Below, one piece after another: positions 11,033 through 20,126 of a stretch of 64,000 nucleotides of DNA. Every line of letters begins with the position of its first letter. Position 1 is the first letter of the stretch. The DNA is taken from positions 1-64,000 of the forward strand of contig NZ_CP043732.1 in NCBI RefSeq assembly GCF_014084045.1. The letters run 5' to 3'. The DNA is from Microbacterium esteraromaticum. GTDB taxonomy: Bacteria > Actinomycetota > Actinomycetes > Actinomycetales > Microbacteriaceae. Made by a program: the position numbers and the translations under genes. The notes under the pieces are model-generated. The model was not told the origin of the DNA. It saw only the letters and a list, made by a program, of their open reading frames with translations, and did not search any database.

Positions 11033-12081
11033 GGCGCGACTCCGTTCACGGTGAGGGCACGGCCTTCGGGCAGGCCGAGCGCGATGTTCATGGACTGCAC
11101 TGCGGCGCCCGCGGTGCCTTTGACGAGGTTGTCGACGGCTGTGACCACGGTCACGCGGTTCGCCGCCCGGTCGATGGCGAGCCCCATCAGAGCGGTGTTC
11201 GCTCCGAGCACGTCGGCCGTGCGAGGGAAGTGCCCTTCCGGCAGCAGCTGCACGAAGACCTCGTCTCCGTACACGCTCTGCCATGCGTCGCGGATCTCGG
11301 CGTCGGTGGCTCCCGCGACGATCGGCGCCGTGGAGGTGGCGAGGATGCCACGGGCCATCGGGACGATCACCGGGGTGAATGAGATGCGGATGCCATCCGC
11401 TGCCGTCGATGAGGTCGCGGCGAGCGCCTGACGGATCTCGGGGATGTGCCGGTGCGTGCCGCCGACGGCATACGGATTGGCGGTGCCGAGGATCTCGCTG
11501 CCCAGCAGGTTCGTCTTCAGGCTCTTCCCTGCGCCCGAGGGGCCGACGGCGAGGACGCTGACGATGTCGGAGGGGTCGATCACGCCGGCGGCGACACCCG
11601 GTGCGAGGCTCAGGCTCACGGTGGAGGCGTTGCAGCCGGGGGCGGCGATCCGGGTGGCGCCGCGAAGAGCATCGCGCTGCTTGCCCCCGGCGGTGAGCAG
11701 CTCGGGCACCCCGTAGGTCCAGGGCTCGTGGAACGCTCCCCCGTAGAACGCATCCCACGCGTCCTGCGATGTCAGCCGGTGGTCGGCGCCCGCGTCGATC
11801 ACGAGCGGGGCATCGCCAAGGGCATCGGTGTACTGCCCCGACTGGCCGTGCGGCAGGGCGAGGAAGACGATGTCATGACCGGAGAGGATCTCAGGGGTCG
11901 TGTCCTGCAGCGTCAGATGTGCGAGCGAGCGCAGGTGCGGCTGGTGCTCGACGAGCGGCTGTCCGGCATTGGAATGCGCGGTGACGGTGCGGATCTCGAT
12001 GTCGGTATGGGCGGCGAGAAGCCGCAGGATCTCGCCTCCCGCATAGCCTGATGCGCCGGAGACGGCGACGGAGTACGTCAT
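11029..12081 (-). CDS. argC: N-acetyl-gamma-glutamyl-phosphate reductase
   Basis: NADPH-dependent reduction of N-acetylglutamyl phosphate. The N-terminal nucleotide-binding motif is [10 protein letters not shown] and the catalytic cysteine lies in APGCNAST. It is 350 residues and the first gene of the arginine operon. A TAAGGT box ends 6 nt before the ATG, suggesting a leaderless mRNA. I looked for an ARG-box palindrome and saw none convincing. Confidence 0.95.
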   Translation of the reverse strand: MTYSVAVSGASGYAGGEILRLLAAHTDIEIRTVTAHSNAGQPLVEHQPHLRSLAHLTLQDTTPEILSGHDIVFLALPHGQSGQYTDALGDAPLVIDAGADHRLTSQDAWDAFYGGAFHEPWTYGVPELLTAGGKQRDALRGATRIAAPGCNASTVSLSLAPGVAAGVIDPSDIVSVLAVGPSGAGKSLKTNLLGSEILGTANPYAVGGTHRHIPEIRQALAATSSTAADGIRISFTPVIVPMARGILATSTAPIVAGATDAEIRDAWQSVYGDEVFVQLLPEGHFPRTADVLGANTALMGLAIDRAANRVTVVTAVDNLVKGTAGAAVQSMNIALGLPEGRALTVNGVAP

Positions 12082-12087
12082 GCTTCT

Positions 12088-12093
12088 ACCTTA
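12088..12093 (-). promoter_or_regulatory. -10 box TAAGGT for the arg operon (leaderless type)
   Basis: TAAGGT on the minus strand lies 6 nt before the argC ATG, without a Shine-Dalgarno. Confidence 0.45.
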
Positions 12094-12302
12094 ACGGTCG
12101 GTGCTCGATCGGCCCCGGAGAATGACACGGGGCGAGAGTGGTGGACGGGGCCGGGGCGGCGACGCCGGCACCGTGCCCGTCAGTGCGCGAGCGAGTGCGG
12201 GGTCGCCTAGAGTCGGCGGCCGCCGCGGCGTCGGCGCGCAGGAGCAGCGCTCAGGAGAGTCTGAGCGGAGTGGTGTGCGACCGAGGCCATTCCGCGACAG
12301 TA

Positions 12303-12353
12303 GCGCCGAGGGCGGGACGATCGCAAATCCGCGATGTCTCCCGCCCCCGGCGC
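12303..12353 (-). terminator. Hairpin terminator of the thiamine operon
   Basis: Long inverted repeat downstream of the ThiED-TenA gene: GCGCCG-AG-GGCGGGA pairs with TCCCGCC-CC-CGGCGC, and an inner GATCGC/GCGAT extends the stem. No T-run follows, as is usual in high-GC actinobacteria. The rest of 12094-12302 shows no gene. Confidence 0.6.
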
Positions 12354-12359
12354 CTCGGG

Positions 12360-14486
12360 TCAGCGCAGGTCGAAGAACGCCCGCTCGTGCTCGGATGCTG
12401 CGACGAATGCCCGCTGCATCCGCCGTCTCACCCGCTCATCGGCGGCGGCCGCTGCCGCCGTGACGAAGCCGATCGCACGCTCGTTCGCCTCGGCGAAGCC
12501 CGGGTCGGCGTACGTCACGAGCCACGATGCATAGGGATGCTGCGGATCGAGGGCGCGCGCGCCGAAGTCACCCGCATGCAGGCGCGCGCCCAGGTCGGCG
12601 TACAGCCAGAAGCAGGGCAGCACCGCGGCGATGAGCACCGCGTACTCGCCGGAGAAGGCCGCGGCGCGCAGGTGATCGAGGTATGCGGTGGTGACGGCAC
12701 TGGGCTCGACGTCGAAGGTCTCGGCCGCGATGCCCGTCTCGGGCGTCAGCCAGGAGGCGTGCAGCTCGAGCTCGCCGACGATGCAGCCCTGCGCGGATTG
12801 CGCCCAGAAGGCCTGCTCCTCCGGCGTGGGCGCGAGACGTGCCGCCTCCGCCAGCACCCGCGCGTACTCGCGCAGGTACAGCGCATCCTGCGCGAGGTAG
12901 CACAGGAACCGCTCACTGTCGAGGGAGCCGTCCGCCAGTGCGCGGATGAACGGCAGCTCGTCGATCGCGTGCCGGATGCCCGCGATGCCGCTCCACCACT
13001 CCTCGCGCACCTCCTCAGGGCGCGGTCGGGTGCTCAGCCCGCCGCGCTGCCACAGCCCCGCGAAGTGGTTCACCGGTCCGTTCCCTCGCCCCACGTCAAG
13101 CGAATCGGCGGCCCTCAGCGATTCCCGCAGCCACGCACGCGCATCGCGCACGGCATCCGGCCAGTCCTTCCCGGCGGCGCGCAGCGTGGCCAGCGCCGAC
13201 GACAGCGAGCAGCCGGTGCCATGCGTGCTGCCGGTCTCGATGCGGACGCCGTCGAAGGCGGCGATGACGCCGTCTGCGCCCACGAGGGCGTCCGGCGCCG
13301 ACGGGCCGCCCAGATGCCCTCCTTTGACGAGCACGAGAGCGCCGGTCTCGGCAGACACCCGCTGCGCGGCGTGCAGGGCGTCGTCCCAGCCGTCGAGCGC
13401 TCGCCCCGCCAGCACAGCGAGCTCACCGAGGTTCGGGGTGATGACGTCGGCGAGACCCGCGAGCTCGCGCAGCGCGGACTCGGCCCGCGCATCGAGCAGG
13501 CGGTCGCCGCTGGTGGCGACCATCACCGGGTCGAGCACGACCGTCGCCGGGCGGTGCACGGCGAGCCATGCGGAGACGGTCCGGACGACCTCGGCGTCCG
13601 CGAGCATCCCGATCTTCACGGCGTCGATCCGGATGTCGTCCGACAGCGCGTCCAGCTGGGCCCGCAGGAACTCCGCCGGTGGCACGTGCACGGCGCGCAC
13701 TCCCATGGTGTTCTGCGCGGTCAGAGCGCTGATCGCCGCCATGCCGTATCCGCCGTGCGCGGCGATCGATTTGAGATCCGCCTGGATCCCGGCACCTCCG
13801 GAGGGATCGCTGCCTGCGATGCTCAGCACCCGGGGTGCGGTGCGTCCCGTCCACCGTCGCCTGATCTCCTGCGCGGCGCGCCTGGCATCGACGGCCGAGC
13901 AGATGGCGGAGACCACCGCCACGCCTGCGGCTCCGGCCTCCCTCAGCGGTGCCACATCGTCGATGCCGATGCCGCCGATCGCCACGGCGGGCACGGGGCT
14001 CTCGGCGGCGAGCGCGCGGAACCCGTCGACTCCCAGCGCCGGAGGATGATCCGGCTTGGTAGTCGTCGGGCGGATCACCCCGACGCCGACGTAGTCGACC
14101 GTGCCCGCCGGCAGGGTGCGGACGGTCTCGAGGTGCTCTGCGGTGTTCGCGGTGAGCCCGATCAGCGCGTCTGGGCCGAGCAGGCGTCTGGCCTCGGCCA
14201 CGTGGAGGTCGGATTGGCCGACGTGCACGCCATCGACGCGCGCCCCGCGCAGCCTGGCCTCGAGCACGGCGTCGACGCGGTCGTCGACGACGAGCAGGGC
14301 TCGGCCGGCTATCACCTCGCTGAGGGCGACGAGCTGCTCGACGATCGAGGCGTCTGAAGCCCCCTTGTCGCGCAGCTGGACGACGGTGACACCGCCGGCC
14401 ACCGCGTCGCGAACCGTCTCGACGACGCCTCGATCCCCGCACAGGGCCGAATCGGTGACCAGGTAGGTCGACAGATCGCGGCTCAC
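12360..14486 (-). CDS. Trifunctional ThiE-ThiD-TenA fusion
   Basis: One 708-residue chain joins three thiamine enzymes. Residues 1-210 are thiamine-phosphate synthase (ThiE): QLRDKGA, HVGQSDL, and [13 protein letters not shown] followed by IGGIG. Residues about 218-470 are HMP/HMP-P kinase (ThiD): [19 protein letters not shown] near the start, [11 protein letters not shown], and [13 protein letters not shown] holding the anion hole and catalytic cysteine. Residues about 485-708 are TenA/thiaminase [15 protein letters not shown] supplies the substrate aspartate and AVLPCFWLY the catalytic cysteine (residue 625). TenA salvages pyrimidine from thiamine breakdown products, so the protein links salvage, phosphorylation and coupling. 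The GTG start overlaps the thiM stop (GTGA). Confidence 0.93.
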   Translation of the reverse strand: MSRDLSTYLVTDSALCGDRGVVETVRDAVAGGVTVVQLRDKGASDASIVEQLVALSEVIAGRALLVVDDRVDAVLEARLRGARVDGVHVGQSDLHVAEARRLLGPDALIGLTANTAEHLETVRTLPAGTVDYVGVGVIRPTTTKPDHPPALGVDGFRALAAESPVPAVAIGGIGIDDVAPLREAGAAGVAVVSAICSAVDARRAAQEIRRRWTGRTAPRVLSIAGSDPSGGAGIQADLKSIAAHGGYGMAAISALTAQNTMGVRAVHVPPAEFLRAQLDALSDDIRIDAVKIGMLADAEVVRTVSAWLAVHRPATVVLDPVMVATSGDRLLDARAESALRELAGLADVITPNLGELAVLAGRALDGWDDALHAAQRVSAETGALVLVKGGHLGGPSAPDALVGADGVIAAFDGVRIETGSTHGTGCSLSSALATLRAAGKDWPDAVRDARAWLRESLRAADSLDVGRGNGPVNHFAGLWQRGGLSTRPRPEEVREEWWSGIAGIRHAIDELPFIRALADGSLDSERFLCYLAQDALYLREYARVLAEAARLAPTPEEQAFWAQSAQGCIVGELELHASWLTPETGIAAETFDVEPSAVTTAYLDHLRAAAFSGEYAVLIAAVLPCFWLYADLGARLHAGDFGARALDPQHPYASWLVTYADPGFAEANERAIGFVTAAAAAADERVRRRMQRAFVAASEHERAFFDLR

Positions 14487-15346
14487 AGCGCACCCGCCTC
14501 GATGCGGCCGGCGCCCTCGTCGACGCGCGCTTCGGCGTGGATGTCGGCGGGCTCGAGACCGGCGAGCGCGTCGAGCAGGGCGACGGCGAAGCTGCCAGGG
14601 CCGTCTGCGACGCGGGCGGCGTGCTCGGCGGCGATCGTGTACACCAGCGACGCGGAGGCGACGGCGTCCAGCGCATCCGCCGCCGTCGCACGCGCTGCGC
14701 CGAGGAAGGCGGCCATGACCGCGCCGAGAGCGCAGCCTCCGCCGGTGACGCGGGTGAGCAGTGCGTCGCCGTTCGCGATGCGGATGACGCGCGTGCCATC
14801 GGTGAGCAGGTCGACGGGGCCCGAGACCGCGACGACGCTGCCCCACCGCGCGGCGAGCGAGCGGGCTGCGTCGTCGGCCGCGTCCGGCGCGTCGACGGCA
14901 TCCACCCCTCGACCGCCCGCACCGCTTCCCGCCAGGGCGAGGATCTCACTGGCATTGCCGCGCACCGCCGTCGGCCGCAGGGAGGCGAGCTCGGCGGCGA
15001 GCGCGGTGCGCACGGGCAGCGCGCCGATGGCGACAGGGTCGAGCACCCAGGGGGTGCCTGCGGCGTTCGCCCCGGCGACGGCCTCGAGGCTCGCCGCGCG
15101 CTGTTCGGGGGTCGGCGTGCCGAGGTTGACCAGCAGACCGGAGGCGACACCGGCGAAGAGCCCGGCTTCGCCGACGATGTCGACCATCGCGGGAGATGCG
15201 CCGACGGCGAGCAGGGTGTTCGCGGTGAATCCGGTGACCACCGAGTTGGTGATGCAGTGCGTGAGCGGCGGCGCCTCCCTCACGCGGGTCAGGAGGCCGG
15301 CGGCGACGGCCGGGACTCGGGTGGACGGACGCAGAGGATCGCTCAT
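14483..15346 (-). CDS. thiM: Hydroxyethylthiazole kinase
   Basis: Phosphorylates the thiazole moiety of thiamine (4-methyl-5-hydroxyethylthiazole), supplying the second substrate for the ThiE domain encoded immediately downstream. Recognisable blocks are [15 protein letters not shown] near the N-terminus, [19 protein letters not shown] and [11 protein letters not shown] with the conserved cysteine. I choose the ATG at 15346 (287 aa, [11 protein letters not shown]). It follows the Shine-Dalgarno at the 3' edge of the TPP riboswitch, and the longer frame would lie inside the riboswitch. Confidence 0.94.
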   Translation of the reverse strand: MSDPLRPSTRVPAVAAGLLTRVREAPPLTHCITNSVVTGFTANTLLAVGASPAMVDIVGEAGLFAGVASGLLVNLGTPTPEQRAASLEAVAGANAAGTPWVLDPVAIGALPVRTALAAELASLRPTAVRGNASEILALAGSGAGGRGVDAVDAPDAADDAARSLAARWGSVVAVSGPVDLLTDGTRVIRIANGDALLTRVTGGGCALGAVMAAFLGAARATAADALDAVASASLVYTIAAEHAARVADGPGSFAVALLDALAGLEPADIHAEARVDEGAGRIEAGAL

Positions 15347-15349
15347 GGG

Positions 15350-15428
15350 CGACATCCCTTCGCTAGTACGAACTAGATCAGGTTCGACGGGTGTGATCTC
15401 AGCCGCTGATGCGGCACCCCGTGTCACT
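15350..15428 (-). promoter_or_regulatory. TPP riboswitch (THI element)
   Basis: The minus strand carries the canonical aptamer. GGGGTGCC is followed by GGCTGAGA, then ACCCG, GAACCTGATCTAGTT and GTACTAGCGAAGGGA. The terminal GAAGGGA doubles as the thiM Shine-Dalgarno, which points to translational control: TPP binding should hide the ribosome site and shut down thiM and the fused salvage gene. Confidence 0.95.
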
Positions 15429-15435
15429 GCACGAG

Positions 15436-15441
15436 AGTCTA
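15436..15441 (-). promoter_or_regulatory. -10 box TAGACT upstream of the TPP riboswitch
   Basis: TAGACT on the minus strand lies about 8 bp before the first riboswitch bases, so the transcript should start at the 5' edge of the aptamer. Confidence 0.55.
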
Positions 15442-15481
15442 GCGAGGCGGTCGGCCTGGCCGATGAGGATGACGCCCGATG

Positions 15482-16453
15482 TCAGGTCGACATCAGCTGG
15501 TCGATGAGCGCTCTCTCGTCCTCGCGGCGCAGCCCCGCCCTGCGCTCTCGATCGAGACCGCGGGCGCGCTCGTCGTCGAGCACGGCGCGCACAGTCGCGT
15601 CGAGGGGCTGGAATGCTCCGCCGGCGGCACGGTACGCGGAGTTGTCGCGACGCATGAATCCGCGCATGTCCGCGGGCAGCCACAGCGGCAGGGACCTGTC
15701 CCCCGCCCAGTACTGCACGTCGTGCGCCTCGAGCCACTCATCCCCGGCCTCGAGCAGTTCGCCGGTGTGCCCGGCCTCCGCGCGGATGCGGCTGAGCAGT
15801 TCGGCGAGCGGACGCGCGTCACCGATCGCGTTCACGATCCCGTGGCGCAGCTCGCCGGCGAGGAATGCGGCGAGGTCGTCGACGTCGATCACCTGAGCGG
15901 AGCGTCCGGACAGCTCCGGCACCAGCACGGGCTCGATGCCCGCCCGCGCGAACGCGGCCGCCCAGTACCCGAAGCGGTCGCTCGGATCTCCCGCGCCGAC
16001 GATGAGACCGGGGCGGACGATGAACGCCCTCTGCGTCAGCGTCGACACGGCCTCCTCAGCTGCGACCTTCTGTGAACCGTATTCGTACTCGTCCCCCGGC
16101 TGTGCAGGGGGGTGCAGTGCGCCCGACTCGTCGAGTCCCTCGGCGAGGTCGTCCGCGTACACAGACATCGATGACACATACGTCCAGTGCTCTGTGCGGT
16201 CGCCGAGCGCCTCGACGGCGGCGGCGACGTGCTCGGCGCGGGACGAGATGTCGACGATCTCATCCCAGCGGTGCTCCGCCAGCCGGTCGTAGACGCCGGG
16301 CGCGTCGCGGTCGCCGCGCAGGAGCAGGGTGCCGTCCGGCGCCGGTCGGTCGCCCCTGGCGAGACACGTCACCTCCGCACCGGCATCCCGCCATCGCCGG
16401 GCGATCCGCCCTGAGAGCCATCCTGTTCCGCCGAGCACGAGCACCTGAGTCAT
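15482..16453 (-). CDS. NAD-dependent epimerase/dehydratase family protein
   Basis: A 323-residue extended short-chain dehydrogenase. The NAD(P)-binding motif is LGGTGWLSGRIARRW near the start. SSMSVY and YGSQKVAAEE give the serine and YxxxK catalytic elements, and RPGLIVGAGDPSDRFGYW is the usual substrate-side loop. The substrate is unknown; the family acts on nucleotide sugars or similar compounds. The start at 16453 is chosen because the Rossmann motif follows directly; an in-frame upstream codon would add eight poorly conserved residues. Neighbours do not clarify its role. Confidence 0.8.
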   Translation of the reverse strand: MTQVLVLGGTGWLSGRIARRWRDAGAEVTCLARGDRPAPDGTLLLRGDRDAPGVYDRLAEHRWDEIVDISSRAEHVAAAVEALGDRTEHWTYVSSMSVYADDLAEGLDESGALHPPAQPGDEYEYGSQKVAAEEAVSTLTQRAFIVRPGLIVGAGDPSDRFGYWAAAFARAGIEPVLVPELSGRSAQVIDVDDLAAFLAGELRHGIVNAIGDARPLAELLSRIRAEAGHTGELLEAGDEWLEAHDVQYWAGDRSLPLWLPADMRGFMRRDNSAYRAAGGAFQPLDATVRAVLDDERARGLDRERRAGLRREDERALIDQLMST

Positions 16454-16527
16454 GTCGCCATGACACCACCCGCGCACATCTGCGGGAAGGGATTCCGCTC
16501 AGAGCACACGACCGTCGACGTGGCCCG

Positions 16528-16956
16528 TCACCAGGGCATCGGTCTCTCGGGGCCGCGACGCGAGTCATCAGGCATATGCGGCAGCTGCTCCCCGCCTGAG
16601 CGGATGCACAGCCAGCGAAGCTCTTCCGGGCTGTCAGGCAGCGCGCGCCAGGTGCGCCAGACGCCCTGGCCGACGCGGACGACGGTGCCCTCGGCGACGT
16701 CGACCACCTCGTCGTCGAGGCCCATCTGGCCCCGCCCGCCGAGGAAGACGTACAGCTCCTCGACCTTCTCGTGCACGTGCCAGTACCCGGCCTCCTCGCC
16801 TGGCACGAGCGCGTTCGCCGTCATGCCGATGTACTGCATCGTCAGCTCGTGGTCGACCACCCGCCTGCCATCGCGCGAGCGCGTCTCGTCGAAGCCGCCA
16901 TGGAAGGCGCGCCAATCCCGCTGGGCGCCGATCTCGATCACCTGATAGTCGCTCAT
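16528..16956 (-). CDS. Cupin domain protein
   Basis: A 142-residue single-domain cupin. The first cupin motif appears as GYWHVHEKVEELYVFLGGRG (two histidines and a glutamate that would bind a metal). The second half has GTVVRVGQGVWRTWRALPD, where the usual histidine is replaced, so only a partial metal site is seen. The start overlaps the stop of the upstream flavin-oxidase-like gene by 4 bp (ATGA), so the pair is co-translated. Function unknown. Confidence 0.75.
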   Translation of the reverse strand: MSDYQVIEIGAQRDWRAFHGGFDETRSRDGRRVVDHELTMQYIGMTANALVPGEEAGYWHVHEKVEELYVFLGGRGQMGLDDEVVDVAEGTVVRVGQGVWRTWRALPDSPEELRWLCIRSGGEQLPHMPDDSRRGPERPMPW

Positions 16957-17537
16957 GTCTTCCTCTCGTCGGGGGCGCCCGTCTCGGCACGCTCCACGCC
17001 ACGGCTCCAGCCCGCCGCGGTGCGGCGGTAGATCAGCCTGATGTGATCCCGGTCGGCTCTGCCCTGCCAGAACTCGATGCGATCGGGCACGACGCGCCAC
17101 AGTCTCCAGTCGTCCGGTGCGACGCGCGCTCGCGCTGCCGGCGACCTGGCTGCGAGGTCGGCCGCGCTCTCGTCGGCGCTCCCCTCGACGACCCGGCCGC
17201 GCACGCGAACGGCCCGCATCAGCGGCTGCCACCAGAAGGCGAGCGCTGCAACGGGCCTGGCGGCCAACTGTGCGCCCTTCGTTGAGGCGCGGTGCCCCGC
17301 GAAGGCCCATCCCCGCTCGTCGATGTCCTTCAGGATGAGCGTGCGGGCGTCGGGCATCCCCGCGGCGTCGACCGTCGCCAGCGTCATCGCGAGCGGTTCG
17401 GCGACGCCCCGCTCGAGCGCCTCGTCCAGCCACGACAGGAAGAGCACGACGGGATCGTGCGGCGTGTCCAGCGGATCGAACGCAGGGGCGACCCCGGTCA
17501 GGCTCGGCACACTCCTCAGACGTGCGGCGGTGGTCAT
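16953..17537 (-). CDS. Pyridoxamine 5'-phosphate oxidase family protein
   Basis: A 194-residue FMN-binding protein of the PNPOx split-barrel family. It has the N-terminal LATVDAAGMPDARTLILKDI block, FWWQPLMRAVRVRG, and the C-terminal EFWQGRADRDHIRLIYRR that matches the dimerisation region of PdxH. It is somewhat shorter than classical PdxH (about 210-220 residues), so it may be a genuine pyridoxal-phosphate-making oxidase or a relative. A TAGGCT box ends 6 nt before the ATG. It is followed by the cupin gene with a 4-bp overlap. Confidence 0.75.
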   Translation of the reverse strand: MTTAARLRSVPSLTGVAPAFDPLDTPHDPVVLFLSWLDEALERGVAEPLAMTLATVDAAGMPDARTLILKDIDERGWAFAGHRASTKGAQLAARPVAALAFWWQPLMRAVRVRGRVVEGSADESAADLAARSPAARARVAPDDWRLWRVVPDRIEFWQGRADRDHIRLIYRRTAAGWSRGVERAETGAPDERKT

Positions 17538-17543
17538 GCCCCG

Positions 17544-17549
17544 AGCCTA
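17544..17549 (-). promoter_or_regulatory. -10 box TAGGCT for the PNPOx-family gene (leaderless type)
   Basis: TAGGCT on the minus strand ends 6 nt before the ATG at 17537 with only CGGGGC between. Confidence 0.5.
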
Positions 17550-17571
17550 CGCAACCGCGCCGCCGCAGACG

Positions 17572-17613
17572 CGAGCCGCCCTGCTGCGCCTGTCGGCTCA
17601 GCAGGGCGGCTCG
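17572..17613 (-). terminator. Hairpin terminator of pheST
   Basis: Perfect 15-bp stem CGAGCCGCCCTGCTG / CAGCAGGGCGGCTCG with a 12-nt loop, starting 8 bp beyond the pheT stop codon. Confidence 0.8.
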
Positions 17614-17621
17614 ATGCGCGA

Positions 17622-20126
17622 TCAGTCGCGGATGCCGGCGCCGAAGCGCTCCGCCGCCACGGCGACGCCGGCGAGCTTCGCCTCGGTCGCCTCTGCTGCG
17701 GTGAGGGTGCGGTCGGATGCCCGGAAGCGCAGGGCGAAGGTGAGGCTCTTCTGCCCATCGCCCAGCCCCTCGCCGCGGTAGTCATCGACGAGGCGAACCG
17801 ACTCGAGCAGCTCGCCGGCGCCGTCGACCAGTGCTGCGCGCACGTCGGATGCGGGCACCCCGGCGCCGACGACGAGCGACACGTCCTGCGTCGCCGCCGG
17901 GAACGTCGAGAGCGACTCGGCGACCACCCGCCCGCCGGCGAGGGTCAGCACGCGGTCGAGATCGAGCTCGAGCACGTACGCGCGACCAGGCAGATCGGCA
18001 TCGGCCGACACCTGCGGGTGCAGCTCGCCGACGTAGCCGACCTCTTCGCCCGCAACGCTCAGCGCTCCCGCGCGTCCCGGGTGCAGCGCCGCTCGCTGCG
18101 TCTGGGAGACGTCGATATCGACACCGGCCGCGACCGAGATCACGCGCACCGCGTCGAGCGCGTCGGACAGCTCGACGTGCTCGGCGGCGCGACCGGGCTG
18201 GCGCGCGGTGATGCTGCCGGTGAGCAGAGCCGAGACGAGGCGCGGCTGCGGCGGGATCGACGATCTCAGCTCGGCGAGCGTCTCGTCCGAGGGACGCTCG
18301 CCCAGCGGAGGCACGACATCGGTTCCGTAGACGACGCCCTCCTCCGGCGCGAACACCGAGCCCACCTCGAACAGCGCGAGGTCGACGAGGCCGCGCGAGA
18401 TGTTGCGGTGGGCGGTCTGCAGCAGTCCGGGCACGAGCGATCGGCGCAGGAAGGGCGCCTGGCCGTCGAGCGCGTTGGCCAGGCGGATGCTGGGCAGGTG
18501 CGCGCCGCGTGCCGAGGCGTGGAGGTCGTTCTGCTCCTGGGATGTGAACGGGAACGACGGCGTCTCGACGAAGCCGGCCGCGGCGAGGGCATCCGCCACC
18601 CGCTTCCGCCCCAGCTGCAGGGCTGTGTAGCCGCGACCGGATGGCGGAGTGGGCAGGACCGAGGGGATGCGGTCGAGCCCGTGGATTCGGGCGACCTCCT
18701 CCACGAGCGTCCACTTGTCGGTGAGGTCGCGACGCCAGCTCGGCGGGATGACGAACCAGCCGCCGTCGGATTCCGCCACCTCGGCGCCGATCATCTCGAG
18801 CGCGCTCACGATCTCGTCGTCGCTGTAGTCGACGCCGATGACGCCCTGGGTGAAGCCATGCGGCACGTCGATGCCCGCGATCTCGACCTCAGCGAACAGC
18901 GCGCCGCCCTCGTCGGTCAGCGTGCCGCCGGCGAGCTCGACCATGAGGTCGGCGACGCGGCGCGCGGCGACGAACGGGATCAGCGGGTCGACGCCGCGCT
19001 CGAACCGCTTGGACGCCTCGCTGGGGAGCTTGTGCCTGCGGGCGGTGCGCGCGATGGTGACCGGATCGAAGGTCGCCGCCTCGATGAGCACGTTGCGGGT
19101 CTCGTCGCTCATCTCGGTCGTGCCGCCGCCCATGACGCCGGCGAGGCCGATCGGGCCCGACCCGTCGGTGATCAGCAGATCCTCGACGTGCAGAACTCGC
19201 TCCTGCCCGTCGAGGGTGGTCATCCGCTCGCCGGTGCGCGCGCGGCGCACGAGGATGCCGCCCTGCAGCCGGTCGAGGTCGTACCCGTGGATCGGGTTGC
19301 CGAGCTCGAGCATCACGTAGTTGGTGATGTCGATGAGCACGCCGAGCGAGCGCATCCCGGCGAGGCTCAGCCGAGCGATCATCCACGGCGGGGTGGGGCG
19401 GGACGGATCCACGTCGCGCACGACGCGCGCGACGAACTCGGTGGCGCCGACCGCACCGCGGATCGGCGCCTGATCGTCGACGTCGATCTCGAATCCGGAT
19501 CCGGGCTGCAGCTCTGAGAAGTCGCGATCCGCGGGGTCGCGGAAGTCCGCACCCGTGGCGTGCGAGTACTCCCGCGCCAGTCCGCGCAGCGAGAACGCGT
19601 AGCCGCGGTCGGGCGTCACGTTCACGTCGACGGCGAAGTCGTCGAGGTGCAGCAGGGCGATGGCATCCGCGCCGATCTCGGGATCCAGCCCGAGAGTCGA
19701 GAGCACGATGATGCCGTCGTGCTCGTCGCCGAGACCCAGCTCGCGCGCCGAGGCGATCATGCCGTCGGAGACGTGGCCGTAGGTCTTGCGGGCCGAGATC
19801 GGGAACGGCCCGGGAAGCACGGCACCAGGCAGGCTCACCACGACCTTGTCGCCGACGACGAAGTTGTGTGCACCGCAGACGATCCCGCGCACGCCGCCGT
19901 GCTCGGGCCCGACGTCGACCTGGCACCAGTTGATCGTCTTGCCGTTCTTCTGCGGCTCGGGCTCGATCGACAGCACCTGCCCCACCACGACGGGACCGGC
20001 GATCTCGAAGCGGTGGATGTCCTCCTCCTCGAAACCGACCGACACGAAGGACGCCAGGACGTCCTCAGCGGTGGCATCCGGTGCCACATCGACGTACTCG
20101 CGCAGCCAGGAGATCGGAACGCGCAT
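17622..20126 (-). CDS. pheT: Phenylalanine--tRNA ligase beta subunit
   Basis: The 834-residue beta chain of the alpha2-beta2 synthetase, carrying an N-terminal tRNA-binding domain (GQVLSIEPEPQKNGKTINWC), the B3/B4 editing domain and a C-terminal anticodon-binding FDX-ACB domain (SLSTFPAATQDVSLVV to the end). The ATG at 20126 shares one base with the pheS stop (TGATG), giving strict translational coupling. A strong terminator follows the gene. Confidence 0.96.
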   Translation of the reverse strand: MRVPISWLREYVDVAPDATAEDVLASFVSVGFEEEDIHRFEIAGPVVVGQVLSIEPEPQKNGKTINWCQVDVGPEHGGVRGIVCGAHNFVVGDKVVVSLPGAVLPGPFPISARKTYGHVSDGMIASARELGLGDEHDGIIVLSTLGLDPEIGADAIALLHLDDFAVDVNVTPDRGYAFSLRGLAREYSHATGADFRDPADRDFSELQPGSGFEIDVDDQAPIRGAVGATEFVARVVRDVDPSRPTPPWMIARLSLAGMRSLGVLIDITNYVMLELGNPIHGYDLDRLQGGILVRRARTGERMTTLDGQERVLHVEDLLITDGSGPIGLAGVMGGGTTEMSDETRNVLIEAATFDPVTIARTARRHKLPSEASKRFERGVDPLIPFVAARRVADLMVELAGGTLTDEGGALFAEVEIAGIDVPHGFTQGVIGVDYSDDEIVSALEMIGAEVAESDGGWFVIPPSWRRDLTDKWTLVEEVARIHGLDRIPSVLPTPPSGRGYTALQLGRKRVADALAAAGFVETPSFPFTSQEQNDLHASARGAHLPSIRLANALDGQAPFLRRSLVPGLLQTAHRNISRGLVDLALFEVGSVFAPEEGVVYGTDVVPPLGERPSDETLAELRSSIPPQPRLVSALLTGSITARQPGRAAEHVELSDALDAVRVISVAAGVDIDVSQTQRAALHPGRAGALSVAGEEVGYVGELHPQVSADADLPGRAYVLELDLDRVLTLAGGRVVAESLSTFPAATQDVSLVVGAGVPASDVRAALVDGAGELLESVRLVDDYRGEGLGDGQKSLTFALRFRASDRTLTAAEATEAKLAGVAVAAERFGAGIRD

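Noticed and set aside
16460..16465. TGTCAT as a leaderless -10 box for the epimerase gene
   Set aside because: It is at the right distance but lacks the TA of the TANNNT pattern, so it was not counted.
17292..19517. A 741-codon plus-strand open frame opposite pheT, and a 739-codon frame at 12138-14357 opposite the ThiE-ThiD-TenA gene
   Set aside because: Compositional shadows of high-GC genes: no recognisable domain, Arg/His/Gly-rich translation, and the opposite strand carries well-conserved enzymes.
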